Shown one piece after another: positions 1-10,900 of a stretch of DNA of 64,000 nt; the stretch's first letter is position 1, and each line of letters begins with the position of its first letter. The DNA is taken from positions 57,205 through 121,204 of the forward strand of contig CDMY01000318.1 of assembly GCA_001179505.1 (NCBI GenBank), given 5' to 3'. The DNA comes from Vitrella brassicaformis. Its lineage: Eukaryota; Sar; Vitrellaceae. Made by a program: the position numbers and the translations under genes. A model generated the notes under the pieces. It ran no database searches. It saw only the letters and a program-made list of their open reading frames with translations, and was not told the DNA's origin.

Positions 1-971
1 GGTTTGGCCCGCACGGTGACAATTCCGAATAAGTTGATGTCGCACAAGGTGGCCACTCAGTGGTGAGCACCCAACCCAATCCAACACCTACACCCTCACA
101 CACACACACACAGACATACATACAGAGCATCGCACAGTGCATTCAGCAGTGTCTCTCTCTCTCTCTGTGTTGGTGTGTGTGCAGGTACCGCCCCCCCGAG
201 TTGTTCATGGGACCGTCGCATCACGGCTGTGCAGGCGTTGTACCACCCCTTCTTCGACATCGTTAACAAGAAAAAGTAAGTGGGCCAAGGAGAACACACA
301 CAGACACAGACACACACACACACAGAGAGAGTGAGAGAGAGAGATGGACGAATGGACACGTCTCTTCTTTGCTTCTTGTCGTTTGTGTGTGCAGGTACCA
401 CCACTTCCTGGGCGAGTTGCAGGCCAACTATCCTGAAGGTACGTATACGTTTGGTAGAGGAGACACAGACCCCCTTCCCCCTGCCCCCCTTGCCCACACA
501 CAAAGATACAGAGAGACACAGAGAGAGAGAGAGAGATACCCGCCACCCACCCATCACCTCTTCCCCTCTCTCTCTCTCTCTCTGTGTCTCCATCCATCCA
601 TCAATCCGTGTATCCATGCAGGGTATCCCGTGATGCCGCCGAAGCCGCCCTTCCCCGAGGTCAACTACGGCCTCCCCGACGACCACATGGACATCGACGA
701 TGACAAGATGGACATCGACGACGGACCGGCACCGGCCGCCGCCGCCGCTGCTGCTGCTAGCGGTGGTGGCAGTGGCAGTGGCTCCAAGCGCCGCCGTGTC
801 CGCCGTGGCCCCACACAGGGCAACAACCAGGCTGCCGGGGGCGGGGGGGAGGGGGTGCGGATGTCGCCCCGTCTGCAGGAGAAGCGGGAGAACGGCCAGG
901 GACCTATCAATTACGCCCAGCTGTCCAAGGGCAAGGGCAAGAAGCGCGACGGCGACGGCCACGCCAAATAG
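1..971 (+). CDS. CDK-family protein kinase, 3' end (5' part outside window)
   Basis: Exons 1-62, 185-275, 395-438 and 622-971 join in consistent phases. Exon 1 and the start of exon 2 give a CDK activation loop (HKVATQWYRPPELFMG), as in CDK7/CDK20-like kinases. The same exon then reads RRITAVQALYHPFFDI, the last helix of a CDK domain (normally 'RITA..AL.H.yF'), but in another frame. The roughly 100 residues that should lie between (DxW motif, CMGC insert) are absent. The C-terminal tail holds MDIDD repeats, an Ala run, a Gly/Ser run and a basic KRRRVRR cluster (possible nuclear signal). It ends at TAG 969-971. The missing lobe may be an assembly collapse or a real deletion; if real, the gene is dead as a kinase. 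The family is clear, the subfamily is not. Confidence 0.6.
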
Positions 972-2054
972 AGCACCAACACACACCACACACCACACAT
1001 ACACAGATGGACGTGCTGAAGGGGGAGTGTGTGTGTGTGGGAATGCTGTGGCCGCCTGGCTGTTTGGTGACTCACTGGTGAGTATGAGTGTTTGTTGTGG
1101 TGCTGTGGTCGTCCGCCTGTCCGGTCGTATTGTATTGTGTTATATTGTGTTGTGTTGTATTGTATTGTCTCTCTCAGTGATTTTGCTTTTTGGGAGAGAG
1201 AGAGAGAGAGGTCTCATACACACAGGTCAGCCACACGCACGCAGCTCTGCATCTGTTTTGATACCATCACACACACCCACACATAACGAAACGCACCCAG
1301 GTATTGCGTGGATGGGTGGCTATCAATCTGGTTTTGTTTTTTGGCAGACGGTGAGCCGAACCGACAAACACACACACACCCGCACACTACACCACACCAC
1401 ACCACCTCTGCCAGCACCAGTTCGTTGCCCAATGCCGCGGTCTCTGACCTTTGGCCGCTCTTTGACTGAGCTTGAGGACAGACAGGAGCAGTGATGGGAT
1501 AAGTAGCTAGTGCTGGGAGGGGGAGGGGTGGTGTGTGTGGCCTGCCTGGGATGTGTGTGAGTGGACGGACAGACTAACCGACAAGACAGTCAGACAGACA
1601 GACAGCGCATCCCACACACACAGAGAAACACAGAGACCCCTCCGTGCCGTCCCCTTTTTTGCGCGTCTCCGTGCTGTGGCCGGCCGTGGTGCCTTTCTGT
1701 ATGCATGCGAGTGTTTGGGCGTGTCCGGTAGTTTCCATGGCTGGCTGGCTCAGTGCTTTGATGGATCGATTCGATGCATGGGTTGATTGCGTTGCCGTAC
1801 GTGTGTTTAATTTGGCTGCTGGCGGGCGTGGACGATCGATGCGACACTTAGCGAGGCAGACAGACACGGAAGCGACCGACGGATCGACTGAATCAGTGTG
1901 AAGGAATGATATATATATATATACGTATATGGATACACGATGACTTCGTTCGTTCATTTACACCATCTCAGTATCTCTCACTGAGAACTTCGAAACGTAA
2001 TGGAACGAAGGAGAAGACATGGGTCAACGTGACTGTCTGATATCGCCTCACAGG
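972..2054. other. Intergenic, simple-repeat rich
   Basis: No supportable gene. The stretch contains CA, TG, GA and TGTAT-type simple repeats, a run of imperfect 'tattgtgt' units near 1127-1170, and a (TA)n tract at about 1909-1924. ORFs here arise from low-complexity DNA and have no recognisable domains. It probably holds the 3' UTR of the kinase and the promoter of the next gene. Confidence 0.6.
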
Positions 2055-4371
2055 ATGGTGAAGCGGCAGCGTCAGTTGATTCATGAATTCGATCCATCTC
2101 TCTTTGCGAGCTCAATTGTGAGTTGCGAAGCGAAGGGCCAGAAGGGAAGCGCATTCCCGAGTCAATTCGCCGGCATAGATGCTCATCTCGGCGAAGCAGC
2201 GCCTCACTGCTATCCGGAAGGCTGCTGCGGAAAGCAGCGACTTCGAGCTTCGCCGCTTCCGCGTTGGCAAGGAGCGCCTCATCAAGCAAGGGAGGAAGCC
2301 GAGCAAACTGAAGGCAACCATCCTCATCGAGCGACTCGCGAAGAAGGAGATCATTGCTGAGGCCAGAAGGACCAACAAAGGGGATGACAAGAGCAGCAAC
2401 CAAGGAGATGAAGGAGAGGAGCGCGAAGAGGAGGAAGACGGTGAATGGACTGACGACAGTGACCAAGATGACGCGGCTGACGATGTGAGTCGGGCAAGGA
2501 TTCAGGCGACGAAGGCCAAGATCCTCTCGGCGATTCGCTCGCAGCCCGTTGCCCTTCCGCCATCCGAGTCCCCTGTGTGTCATGGCGTCCCTGGCAGCTC
2601 CCCCGCTCCCTCTGCCCCCCGCCTGCGAGGCCGCGGCAGCCACCACCTCTACGTGCGTGACTACGTGAGGCAGGAGCTCAGCGATGCCCTCAACAAAAAA
2701 GTGGAATCATTGCTCCAAGAGCTCGCTCGCTTCCAGCAGCGGGCCAAGACGGACAACCCACAGCGGTTTTCCAAGCTGAAGCGCTACGTCGCCGGCATGA
2801 GCGAGAGCGAGAGGGCCATCAAAGAGGACCGGGCCAAGGCGCTGGTCGTGGCGCCAAACGTCGAGCCGAGTGTGTCTGCCGGCGGCCTGGACGACATGAT
2901 GCAGTCCCTCTTGGCTGAGTGCGAGCAGAGGAATGTGCCCGTGATTTTCGCCCTGAGTCGCAACCTGCTGGGGCGGGCCATCGGCAAGAACATGCGGCAG
3001 AGCGCGGTGTGCATCGTCAGCGCCGAGGGCGCCCACCAGCTGCTCAAGGAGAGCATTCAGATGGCCAACGAGCAGAGGGACGCCTTTGAGAGGAAGAGCC
3101 GGGCTTCTGACGCGACGACGGACGCGGGGTGCGCCTCTACACCAGCAGTGAGGGTGCACTACCCTTTGACGGAGGAGCATGAGCAGCCGGACGAGGCCGA
3201 CATGACGCCCGAGCAGCTTGCTGCCATGGAGAGGCGTCGCGAGCACAACCGACGGAAGCGCGAGAAGAGGAAGGAGAAGAGGCGCAGCGAGGCTGCGGCT
3301 GCGACAGCAGTGGCAGACAACAAGACCGAGCCAGCACCCCCACCCTGCCCACAGGCACCCAGGACCCCCACACCCACCATGAGCGAGGCTCGACCGCCGC
3401 GGCCATCGGCGAGCAGCAGCAGCGTCGGCACGCGTCCCTCCCAGCCATCCAGTCTCGTCGACAGCAGCCGCTCTTTACTGCTCAACATGTATTCGTCGCA
3501 GCTGAGCAGGAGAGGCCGCAAAATGATCAAGCGCATCGAGTACAAGCAGCAGAAGGAGAGGGAGCGGTTGGCTGCTGAGGCCGAGAGCGGCCCAACGGGC
3601 GAGGGGCGTCAAAGCAGGAAGCGCACACGCAGGAAAACAAAGCGAGCGGCAGGTGCATGCGAGGGGGGGGAGTGGGATGAAGAGGTCGACGACCAAGAGT
3701 CTGGGCAGCACGGCCGCGAGGCGCATGAGAGTGCTACCGCACCAGGCCCGCCAGTCCTTCGTCACGAGAATGGGCCTGCCAGCCGCGGTCGGTCTGGCGG
3801 TGTGGTGCGATCAGCGTGGGACGCTGGGCCGCCCTGCCTGCCACCAAAACCACCATCTGCGCCAGGTACGCATCATGCACACGGGACGACCATACAGCTG
3901 GCATAGCTCATGAATGCTATTCTTCTCTGCTCTGTGTGTGTGACAGCAGTGACAGCACGCGGAGCCAAGGCGCCGTTTGCCCCTGGCCGCCCTCCTTCCC
4001 TCCCCAGCACCAGCTGGCCGTCTCTGATGTCGCAAGACACCTGTTCCGACTGGAAGCCCAGCCATGCGTCCTCCAGGACGCCAGCCTCTGCATGGACGAA
4101 AGACACTGCGCCGAGGGACGACAAGCCGACTGCTGGGCCAGCCCAACCACCCCCTTCTCGACACACCCTCGCCAACCGTGCGGACGACTTGTCGGCGACG
4201 TCAGAGGCGATATCGACGACGTCTATGCCGGCGAGTGTGTCGTCTGATGGGCCGATCATCTTGCCGCCTCCCAAGTGTGGTGTGCCGTTCCCAGGGGGCG
4301 GCGGCCAGAGGGGGAGAGGGGCGGGCAGGGGACGGGGAAGGGGACGAGCGAGTCGGGGATGGGACGGCTAG
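2055..4371 (+). CDS. SECIS-binding protein 2-like protein (selenocysteine incorporation)
   Basis: The L7Ae-type RNA-binding domain (about nt 2716-3070) matches the SBP2/SECISBP2 family: a FQQRAKTDNPQRFSKLKR segment, then ALVVAPNVE, GGLDDMM, VPVIFALSRNLLGRAIGK and a final hydrophobic strand. These follow the SBP2 order (ISPNCE, GGLDD, FALNRKALGR). SBP2 binds the kink-turn of SECIS elements in selenoprotein mRNAs and recruits the Sec-specific elongation factor. Proposed exons are 2055-2117, 2179-3865 and 3947-4371. The 3865/3947 junction keeps frame (g|ca). The first intron (61 bp) is less certain, and translation could instead start at ATG 2179. An acidic region (EEREEEEDGEWTDD) precedes the domain and basic Lys/Arg stretches follow it. 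The C-terminus is Gly/Arg-rich (GRGAGRGRGRGR), as in RNA-binding proteins. Family call strong; ends moderate. Confidence 0.8.
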
Positions 4372-4828
4372 CTGACTGACGTACTTCGTCTGCGTGCGGT
4401 GCTTCATGGCAAGACTCGATGTACATATGTGATTCTGACAATCCCGCATGAATCACGGTATCTCACCTCTCTCCGGTCAAGGTCCACATCTGGCTACCAG
4501 TCCTGAACCGAACGTCTCTTGATGATTCTCCCATCAGACGAGTCCAACCAAGCAGTCGGAAAAATTTTGTCAGTGCAAATGAGAGACCTAAGGTCAGTAG
4601 CACCACACCATATACCACAAGCACTCGAACACGTCGTCTGGCGAGCATGTCATCCGCCACGAACGGAGAGCAGTGGATCGCTCGACCCTAACCCTTCCAA
4701 AAAAATCCGTAACTGTCCGACCGCAACGGTGCGCCATTCCTGTCCCTCCCTCTGCCAAAGCTTTCCCAAAGCTGAATCGTCCCTTCCCTTTGTCCCCAGC
4801 GTTGCGCTCTGTGCAGCTGTCGCTCAAC
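4372..4828. other. Intergenic, promoter region
   Basis: No gene seen. It separates the SBP2 stop codon from the start of the next + gene. Several ORFs cross it on both strands, but none shows domain-like composition. Confidence 0.5.
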
Positions 4829-6314
4829 ATGTCATCAACAACAATAACAACTCTCGTCATTGCCCTCGCCCTGTGCCTTTCCCGTGTGGCTGGGCAGTCG
4901 GCGCCTCTCAGCAGAGAATCAACGAGGATGAGCGGCGTCCCACACCAGTGGGTGGAGTGGGACTGCAACGCCCAGGGTAGGAGTGGTCAAGGGTCACCAA
5001 ACTGGCCTGCGCTGTTTGTTCAGAGGTGGGCACGATGAGAGAAGGAGATGAATGAGAACATCCATCCCCTGTGCTGTGTGTGTGTGCGTGTGTGTGTGTG
5101 TGTGTGTCCAAAGGGCCAACAACCCTAGCGCACCGGCCTCTGGCCTTGGTAGGCAAAGCGAAACAGGAAGCAACAGAAAGCAACCACACGCTTATTTGGC
5201 TTTCAGGCAGTATTGGGTGCGGCACTCAACTCTCTGGGAGAATCTCTCGCATTTATGCACACATTCTATACAGCCGGTATGATGTTCGACTGCAAGACTC
5301 GCGAGGCACCAGGAACGAGAAGGTGAGGGAGGGAGGGAGGGAGAACTAAGGCTTCGACACTCTCAGGGTGTTTGTCCTGCGTGCCGCCTGCCTGCCTGCC
5401 TGCAGCACGTGACTCCTGAGTTCAAGGCAGCAGCATACGACAACGTGAGGGGGGGGGGGGTNNNNNNNNNNNNNNNNNNNNNNNNNNNNNNNNNNNNNNN
5501 NNNNNNNNNNNNNNNNNNNNNNNNNNNNNNNNNNNNNNNNNNNNNNNNNNNNNNNNNNNNNNNNNNNNNNNNNNNNNNNNNNNNNNNNNNNNNNNNNNNN
5601 NNNNNNNNNNNNNNNNNNNNNNNNNNNNNNNNNNNNNNNNNNNNNNNNNNNNNNNNNNNNNNNNNNNNNNNNNNNNNNNNNNNNNNNNNNNNNNNNNNNN
5701 NNNNNNNNNNNNNNNNNNNNNNNNNNNNNNNNNNNNNNNNNNNNNNNNNNNNNNNNNNNNNGTATTTGGCAAAGAGCGGTCGGTTATGTCACTTTTCTGT
5801 TCGTGTTCAGTTCGCCAAGCTGGGTCTAACGTCGTTCCAATTGGCCCCTGAGGAGGAGGAGGAGATGGCGATGAGCACCCAGGAGGAACTAGAGAAAGAA
5901 CACATCGGTAAGTAAGTCCAGGTGACTTACGCGCCCACCTATGTTCGCTTACGTTTGCCTGTCTATATAGAGGTGACGGCCCGCGACCTGCAGCGAGTGT
6001 TTCCCGGTGGGTGAGAGCTGCAACTCGGCAGGCCACCAGTATGATCCATCTTTGATGTCTTTTCTCCTTCAGAGGCCGTGACGTCGGACCCTCAGAGCGG
6101 CAACAACGAGACAGACGTCTTCTACGTCGACATGGATTACATGAATTCCGTCCAGACTGTCGTGATCCAGCAGCTTCAGGAGCGCGTCAAGTCGCAGCAG
6201 GAGCGTCTCGAGGCTCTTGAGAAGAAGCTCGCCGACAATCAGTCGGAGCGTGAGAACGGCTTCATGAGCATGCTCGAACAAGCCCTGAAGGACTTCAGAG
6301 GCGGCCGGGACTAA
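4829..6314 (+). CDS. Secreted protein with C-terminal Peptidase S74-like (intramolecular chaperone) domain; interrupted by assembly gap
   Basis: ATG 4829 starts a clear signal peptide (TTLVIALALCLSRVAGQS). Exons are 4829-4976, about 5205-5321 and 5406-5441, then an N gap, then about 5813-5907, 5971-6005 and 6073-6314. All visible junctions keep phase. Before the gap is a fibre-like segment (SGRISRIYAHILYSRYDVR). After it come LGLTSFQLAPEE, ARDLQRVFPEAVTSD and VFYVDMDYMNSV, followed by a coiled coil rich in Gln, Glu and Lys. This order (..A.el..vFPE.V.., then a YVD.. strand, then a long helix) is the C-terminal pattern of S74/endosialidase-type chaperone domains, known from phage tail fibres and eukaryotic MYRF. 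The expected catalytic Ser-Lys region would fall in or beside the gap, so self-cleavage cannot be judged. Function unknown; extracellular trimeric fibre is an inference. Confidence 0.55.
5462..5761. other. Assembly gap (300 N)
   Basis: An uninterrupted run of exactly 300 N follows a poly-G run (5451-5460). It falls inside the S74-like gene and hides at least one exon. The round length suggests a placeholder size. Confidence 0.99.
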
Positions 6315-6913
6315 ACTGATCTCTATGACTTACTGCCTGTCATGCCCCCTGCCTGAGCGAAATCACATGTATGCAATGTTACTTTCCTCGTGATCTTGCC
6401 GGTGGGTCAGTCAGTCTATGACCAGTCACTTTACTCAACGAGCGGACTGCCCACATCTCTGCATGGCGTCATGATGCATGGATTCAGTGGATTATCTGAC
6501 TGTCTGCCTGTCTGTCTGTCTGGCTGTCTCGTATTGTATTTGTCCGTCTGATACCTCCAAACACCCGTACATATGCATGTGCTTCGGATCAGTCAGGGTC
6601 AGCCAGTCGTTCGTTGTCGGTGCATGTCTGCACTGTGCGTGCGTTGGCTTTTCCGGCACTGTAGTGGGTGAGTGTGCCGAAATTAGGAAGGGCGCCAAGC
6701 CGGTTGAGCCGTACGAAGTCCGTACAACGCAAGAGGGGAGATGGGGGGGGGTTGGGGGGACGGGAGGGGGCCGGGTCAGTTGGAATGTGACGGAATGAGA
6801 CATTGCGTGAGGATGAGACACCGGACGTAGGCAAAGACTTATCGTGAGTTTCGCGTTGAATTGTAGCGATCACTTGGCATGAGTAGGAACAAAAACACAT
6901 GTCTCCTCACATC

Positions 6914-6947
6914 AGCGCCCCGCGATGTACAGCGCGGGGCGCTGTAC
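6914..6947. repeat. Two overlapping perfect inverted repeats
   Basis: AGCGCCCCGCG (6914-6924) pairs with CGCGGGGCGCT (6933-6943) across an 8-nt loop. Within it GTACAGCGC (6927-6935) pairs with GCGCTGTAC (6939-6947) across 3 nt. The two hairpins share the central segment and exclude each other. Both are very GC-rich, so a stable structure is likely. They could act as a termination or regulatory element; that is inference. Confidence 0.7.
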
Positions 6948-7348
6948 CATTGAGGGAGATGGTGAGTTGCCTGAAGACATCACTCGGGCGCGAGTCGATG
7001 GGAGAGGGGCGTGAGGAATGTGTATTGGGTGCTTGTCTTGCTGAGTGGGTGGCGGGGTGCTGAGTCAGCATGTGACAGGTTTGCCGCTGTCTGCTGTTGC
7101 TTCGAGAAGAGATCCATGCATTCAGCCAGAGACTTTCTTCATGAACATTTTTGTTGCCGGCTGCGCGAACGCAAGCCAGCTCTGCCAGAAATTCCGCTGT
7201 TGGCAGGAGCATAGCCCCCCCATGCCGCTTCACGTACGCCCGAATGCAATGGCAGCTCCACGACAGCACAGGGACCTTCTTGAGCGCCCCCGAGGCCCAG
7301 CCAGGTAAGTTTAATCAAGAGGTGACTGATACGGGTAGGTCGACACAG

Positions 7349-7531
7349 ATCTGCAGTCGGTGATGGCTGACAAGCCTTTGGTGCTTGCCTTTTCAGCTGA
7401 GACAGATCTCGTGCTGATCTCTGCACATTCCTAGGCCTCGTGCATCCATCGTGACGGTTGTTGCGGCAGGGAGTCGACATCTCCAGCAATCGATGAGAGA
7501 CAATCGTTGCTGCCCATCACCGACCGCAGAT
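7349..7531. repeat. Inverted repeat pair, ~18 bp arms
   Basis: ATCTGCAGTCGGTGATGG (7349-7366) matches the reverse complement of 7514-7531 with one mismatch, separated by about 147 bp. It could be the ends of a small degenerate element or a chance pair. No target-site duplication was recognised. Confidence 0.4.
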
Positions 7532-7971
7532 TTTACATCGGCCGGCCAGGAAACACTCAGGCGGGTACGCTCTCTCGGGTGTGACACGGGATTCACATGA
7601 CTCGTCCCTCATCTCATTTGGGATACCGACTGGACGGCGACATGTCAGAGTCCACAGACATGCAAATCATGGCATGGCATCGTTGATTCCGTCAGAAAGT
7701 GCGTGTTCACGATGTCTGCCTTCGGCACTTCCTCGCCCTCATCACGGTGCCCTCACAGTACACGCAGCCTCACCTGCGCAGACCGTGACGTCACCGTCAT
7801 GCACTTGAGGAAGCGCCACAAGGCACGCAAGAAAAGCACGGCAATCACAGTGTCACACACGGTGGAACCGGTCACACTCACGACACGCATATACATGCTA
7901 CCCACCCAGGCCCTCGGACAGCTCTTAAAACGATCATCGGTCTTTCGATTAGTCAGACAGACACGGCACAC

Positions 7972-10900
7972 TCAGTCGTCTTCATCCCTTCTGCGACGCT
8001 TCCTGCACAGGCGCACACACAAAGCCACGCACACAGTGGCATGGTCAGTCCCGCCGGCTGTGCGTGTTTACCCACCTTCTGTCGTCTTCGCTACGGTCGT
8101 TCTCGTCGGCCGGCGGGCGTCTCCTCTCCTCGCGGTGGTCACGGCGGCGATCATAATCATCCTGGTCGCGGTCACGGTCGCGGCGTCGCATTCTCTCATC
8201 GTCGCCGTGCTCGTCATCCCTCGAGCGCTTCCGTGTGACTGTGTCGTTGTCACGCTCTCTTTCCTTTTCCCTGTCCCTGTCTCGGTCTCGTCGGCGGTCG
8301 TCATCCCTATCCCTGCAGCCACACACACAACACAGCATCCATCGATCCATTCATCTGCGTGTCTATATACGCGTGTGGTGGGGTGGTGTACCTGTCCTTG
8401 TCATCGTCTCTGGTGCGGCCGGATCCGTCACGCCGGTCGTGTCGGTCATCCTCAAGTCGGTTGCGGCGGGGAGGCCCCTCCCTCTCCCTCTCCCTGTCTC
8501 TCTCATTCTCCCTTTTCCTCTCGTCCTCCTCGTCGTCACGGCTGTCCCTCGGTCGGCGGTCTCTCTCACGCAGGCTCGCACGCACCCGCTCACGCATTGC
8601 CTCACGCTCATCCTGAACGATGGAAGAAGACTCATGCTGTCACACGGTGTGTATGTGCGCGTGTGGGTGAGCATACGTCCTCTCCGCGGTCTTCCTTGGG
8701 GCGCTCCCGCCGGTCCTCACGACGGTCTTCGTGTCGATCCTCGCGCTGCATCCATGGCACCCGACACAGACACGCAACCAGCAGTGAGTGAGTGTACTGT
8801 GACCTCCACTGTCTGCCGCTGTGTCGCCTTGCCTACCTCGTCGTCACGGTGGCGTCTGCGGTCATCGTCTTTCCTCTCCAGCTCCCTCTCACGCCGGCCG
8901 CGGTCGCTCTCCCTCACCCTGTCACCACCAGCCTCTTTGTCGGCCTCACGGGCATGTCGGTCTCGCCTGTCAGCCTGACGACCAACGGGTAAACACACAG
9001 GCGTGTGGATTGACTGTGTGGTGCTTCTGGGCGCTATGCTGACCTCTTTCGGCCTATCTTCTTTCTGTCGGTCGTGTGTGCGCCGGTCCTCTCTATCACG
9101 CTGAATGGTCAATGAAGGAACAACGCACACAACGAGCAATGACATAGGGCGGCACACGCCCTTCGGTCAATCACTCATCGTCTCCAGCTTACGTGGTCGT
9201 CATCATGATGGGGCCGTGTGCGGTCGTCACGACGGTCCTCCCTGTCCCGGTCGCCCTCGTCCAGCCGACGCCTCTCGTCCACATGGCGGTCGCGGCCACG
9301 CTGACAAAACACACATACACGGACACACATTTTGCATCCCTGGCTTGCCGGCGACTCCCTGAAAGTCACATTACCTCCTGGTGCTTTTTGCGCGTGTCGT
9401 CGTCGTCCTCAGGCCGCTCCTCCCTGCCTCTGCCGCCACGGCCGCGTGTGTCCCTGTCCTCCTCTCTGTCTCTCTCTCGGTCGGGCCTCTCCCGTCGATC
9501 GTCGCGACGGCCCCTCTCGCCCTCCCGCTGCACACAGGCAGACAGGGGCGACATGGACACACGAGTGAAAGCCCTTGCCTCCTCTTGCTCACCTCGTCAG
9601 CGTGGCGCCCTCTCCGCTCTCCGCGGTCGGCGTCTGTGTCAGCATCACGCTCACTGGGGCACACACACAGGTGTGTTAGAGTCTGGAGCGTGTTCTGCCT
9701 TCTTTAGTCACTCACCGTCTGTCATCCCGATCGCGCTTTCTGTCGTAGCTGTCAGGGCCATGTCGACTGATCACACACAGCAGACAGAGGGAAGAGTGCA
9801 CACGCCAGCAGGTTGGTGGTGTCCCTTCCCTTGCCAGCAGCTTACCCGTCTCTGTCCTTCTCTCTGTCCTTCTCCCTCTCCCTGTCCTTCTCTCTGTCCT
9901 TTTCTCTGTCCTTCTCCCTCTCCCTCTTCCTCTCGGGCGCCCGCTCCTCCCGATCCACAGTGGCATTGTCACGACCGCCGGCCTCTTTGCGGATAGCCGT
10001 CTGCCGCTCTTCACCACCTGAACGATCCCTCGGCGGCCTGCCCCCCTCCTCCCTCTCCTCACGGCGGCTGCGGTCTCTGCGGTCCTTGTCGTCGTCATGG
10101 TCGTCAGCCCGACGGCCTCGGCGCACGTCGGCGCGTCGGTCGTCGTCCTCCCTCCTCTCACGGCGGTCCTTCCTGCCCGCATCCTCATCGTCGTCCCGTC
10201 GACGAACGTCAAGGTCTCGGCTGCGAGACCTGCAGTCACACAGAGGCAGATAAGAGCAATGATGCCTGCAGTGGTGTGTTCGTCTGTCTGCCCACCTCTC
10301 GCGATCTCTGCGTGCGGGGCGGTCCTTCTCTCGATCGCGTCGGGATGTCTCGTCGGCGCGGTCATCACGACGCCTGTAGAGGAGAGGAAAAGCTCAGCGA
10401 GCGAGCCTCTGGTCTACGTGTAGTGGGTATTTGTGCGTGCGTGCGTGCGTGCGTGTCGGGCCTCACCTCTTGTCGTCGTCCCTCTTGCGGCGGTCGTCGG
10501 TGTCGCCATTCTTCTCGTCCGTCTCCTCCTCCTTGATGATGACCGGGTGGTGCCGCTCCTTCTCCTTGTCCCTCTCCTTGTCCCTGCCCTTGTCCTTGCC
10601 CTTGCCCTTCTCCTTCTCCTTGTTCTTGTCTTTGTCTTTGTCCTTCTCCTCCCGGCCCCTCTTGTTGTCCCGCCTCTTGCGCCGCCGTCGGTCCGACTCA
10701 TCTGACGAGCTCGAGGACTCCTCCGATGACGACTCGCTCTCGGATGAGCTGCTCTCGGAGCTGCTGCTCTCGTCCCTCTTACGGCGCTTCTTGTGCTTGC
10801 CCTTGTCCTTGTCTTTGTCCTTGTCTTTGTCCTTGCTGGCGCCCTCCCTGAGTTTGCGCTGCATGCGCTCCTCCTCCTTCTCACGGGCCTCCCTGTCCTC

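Larger units (their letters stand above)
6315..7971. other. Intergenic region with palindromes, no supported gene
   Basis: No ORF shows recognisable domains. Two structural features stand out: overlapping inverted repeats at 6914-6947 and a separated inverted pair at 7349-7366 / 7514-7531. A + strand stretch at about 7117-7305, ending in a good donor (gccag|gtaagt), could be an exon, but I could not link it to anything. The stretch lies between the 3' ends of two convergent genes. Confidence 0.5.

Noticed and set aside
96-1004. Minus-strand ORF of 302 codons
   Set aside because: It is antisense to the kinase exons and its composition comes from GA/CT repeats (long RERERE and SLSLSL runs).
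7703-8978. Two overlapping + ORFs with many Ser/Arg/Val residues
   Set aside because: They are shadows of the charged RD/RE exons of the minus-strand splicing factor.
9848-9935. Tandem CTCTGTCCTT repeat as a minisatellite
   Set aside because: It lies in an exon and encodes the repeated Lys/Glu/Asp/Arg tail of the splicing factor, so it is coding repetition.
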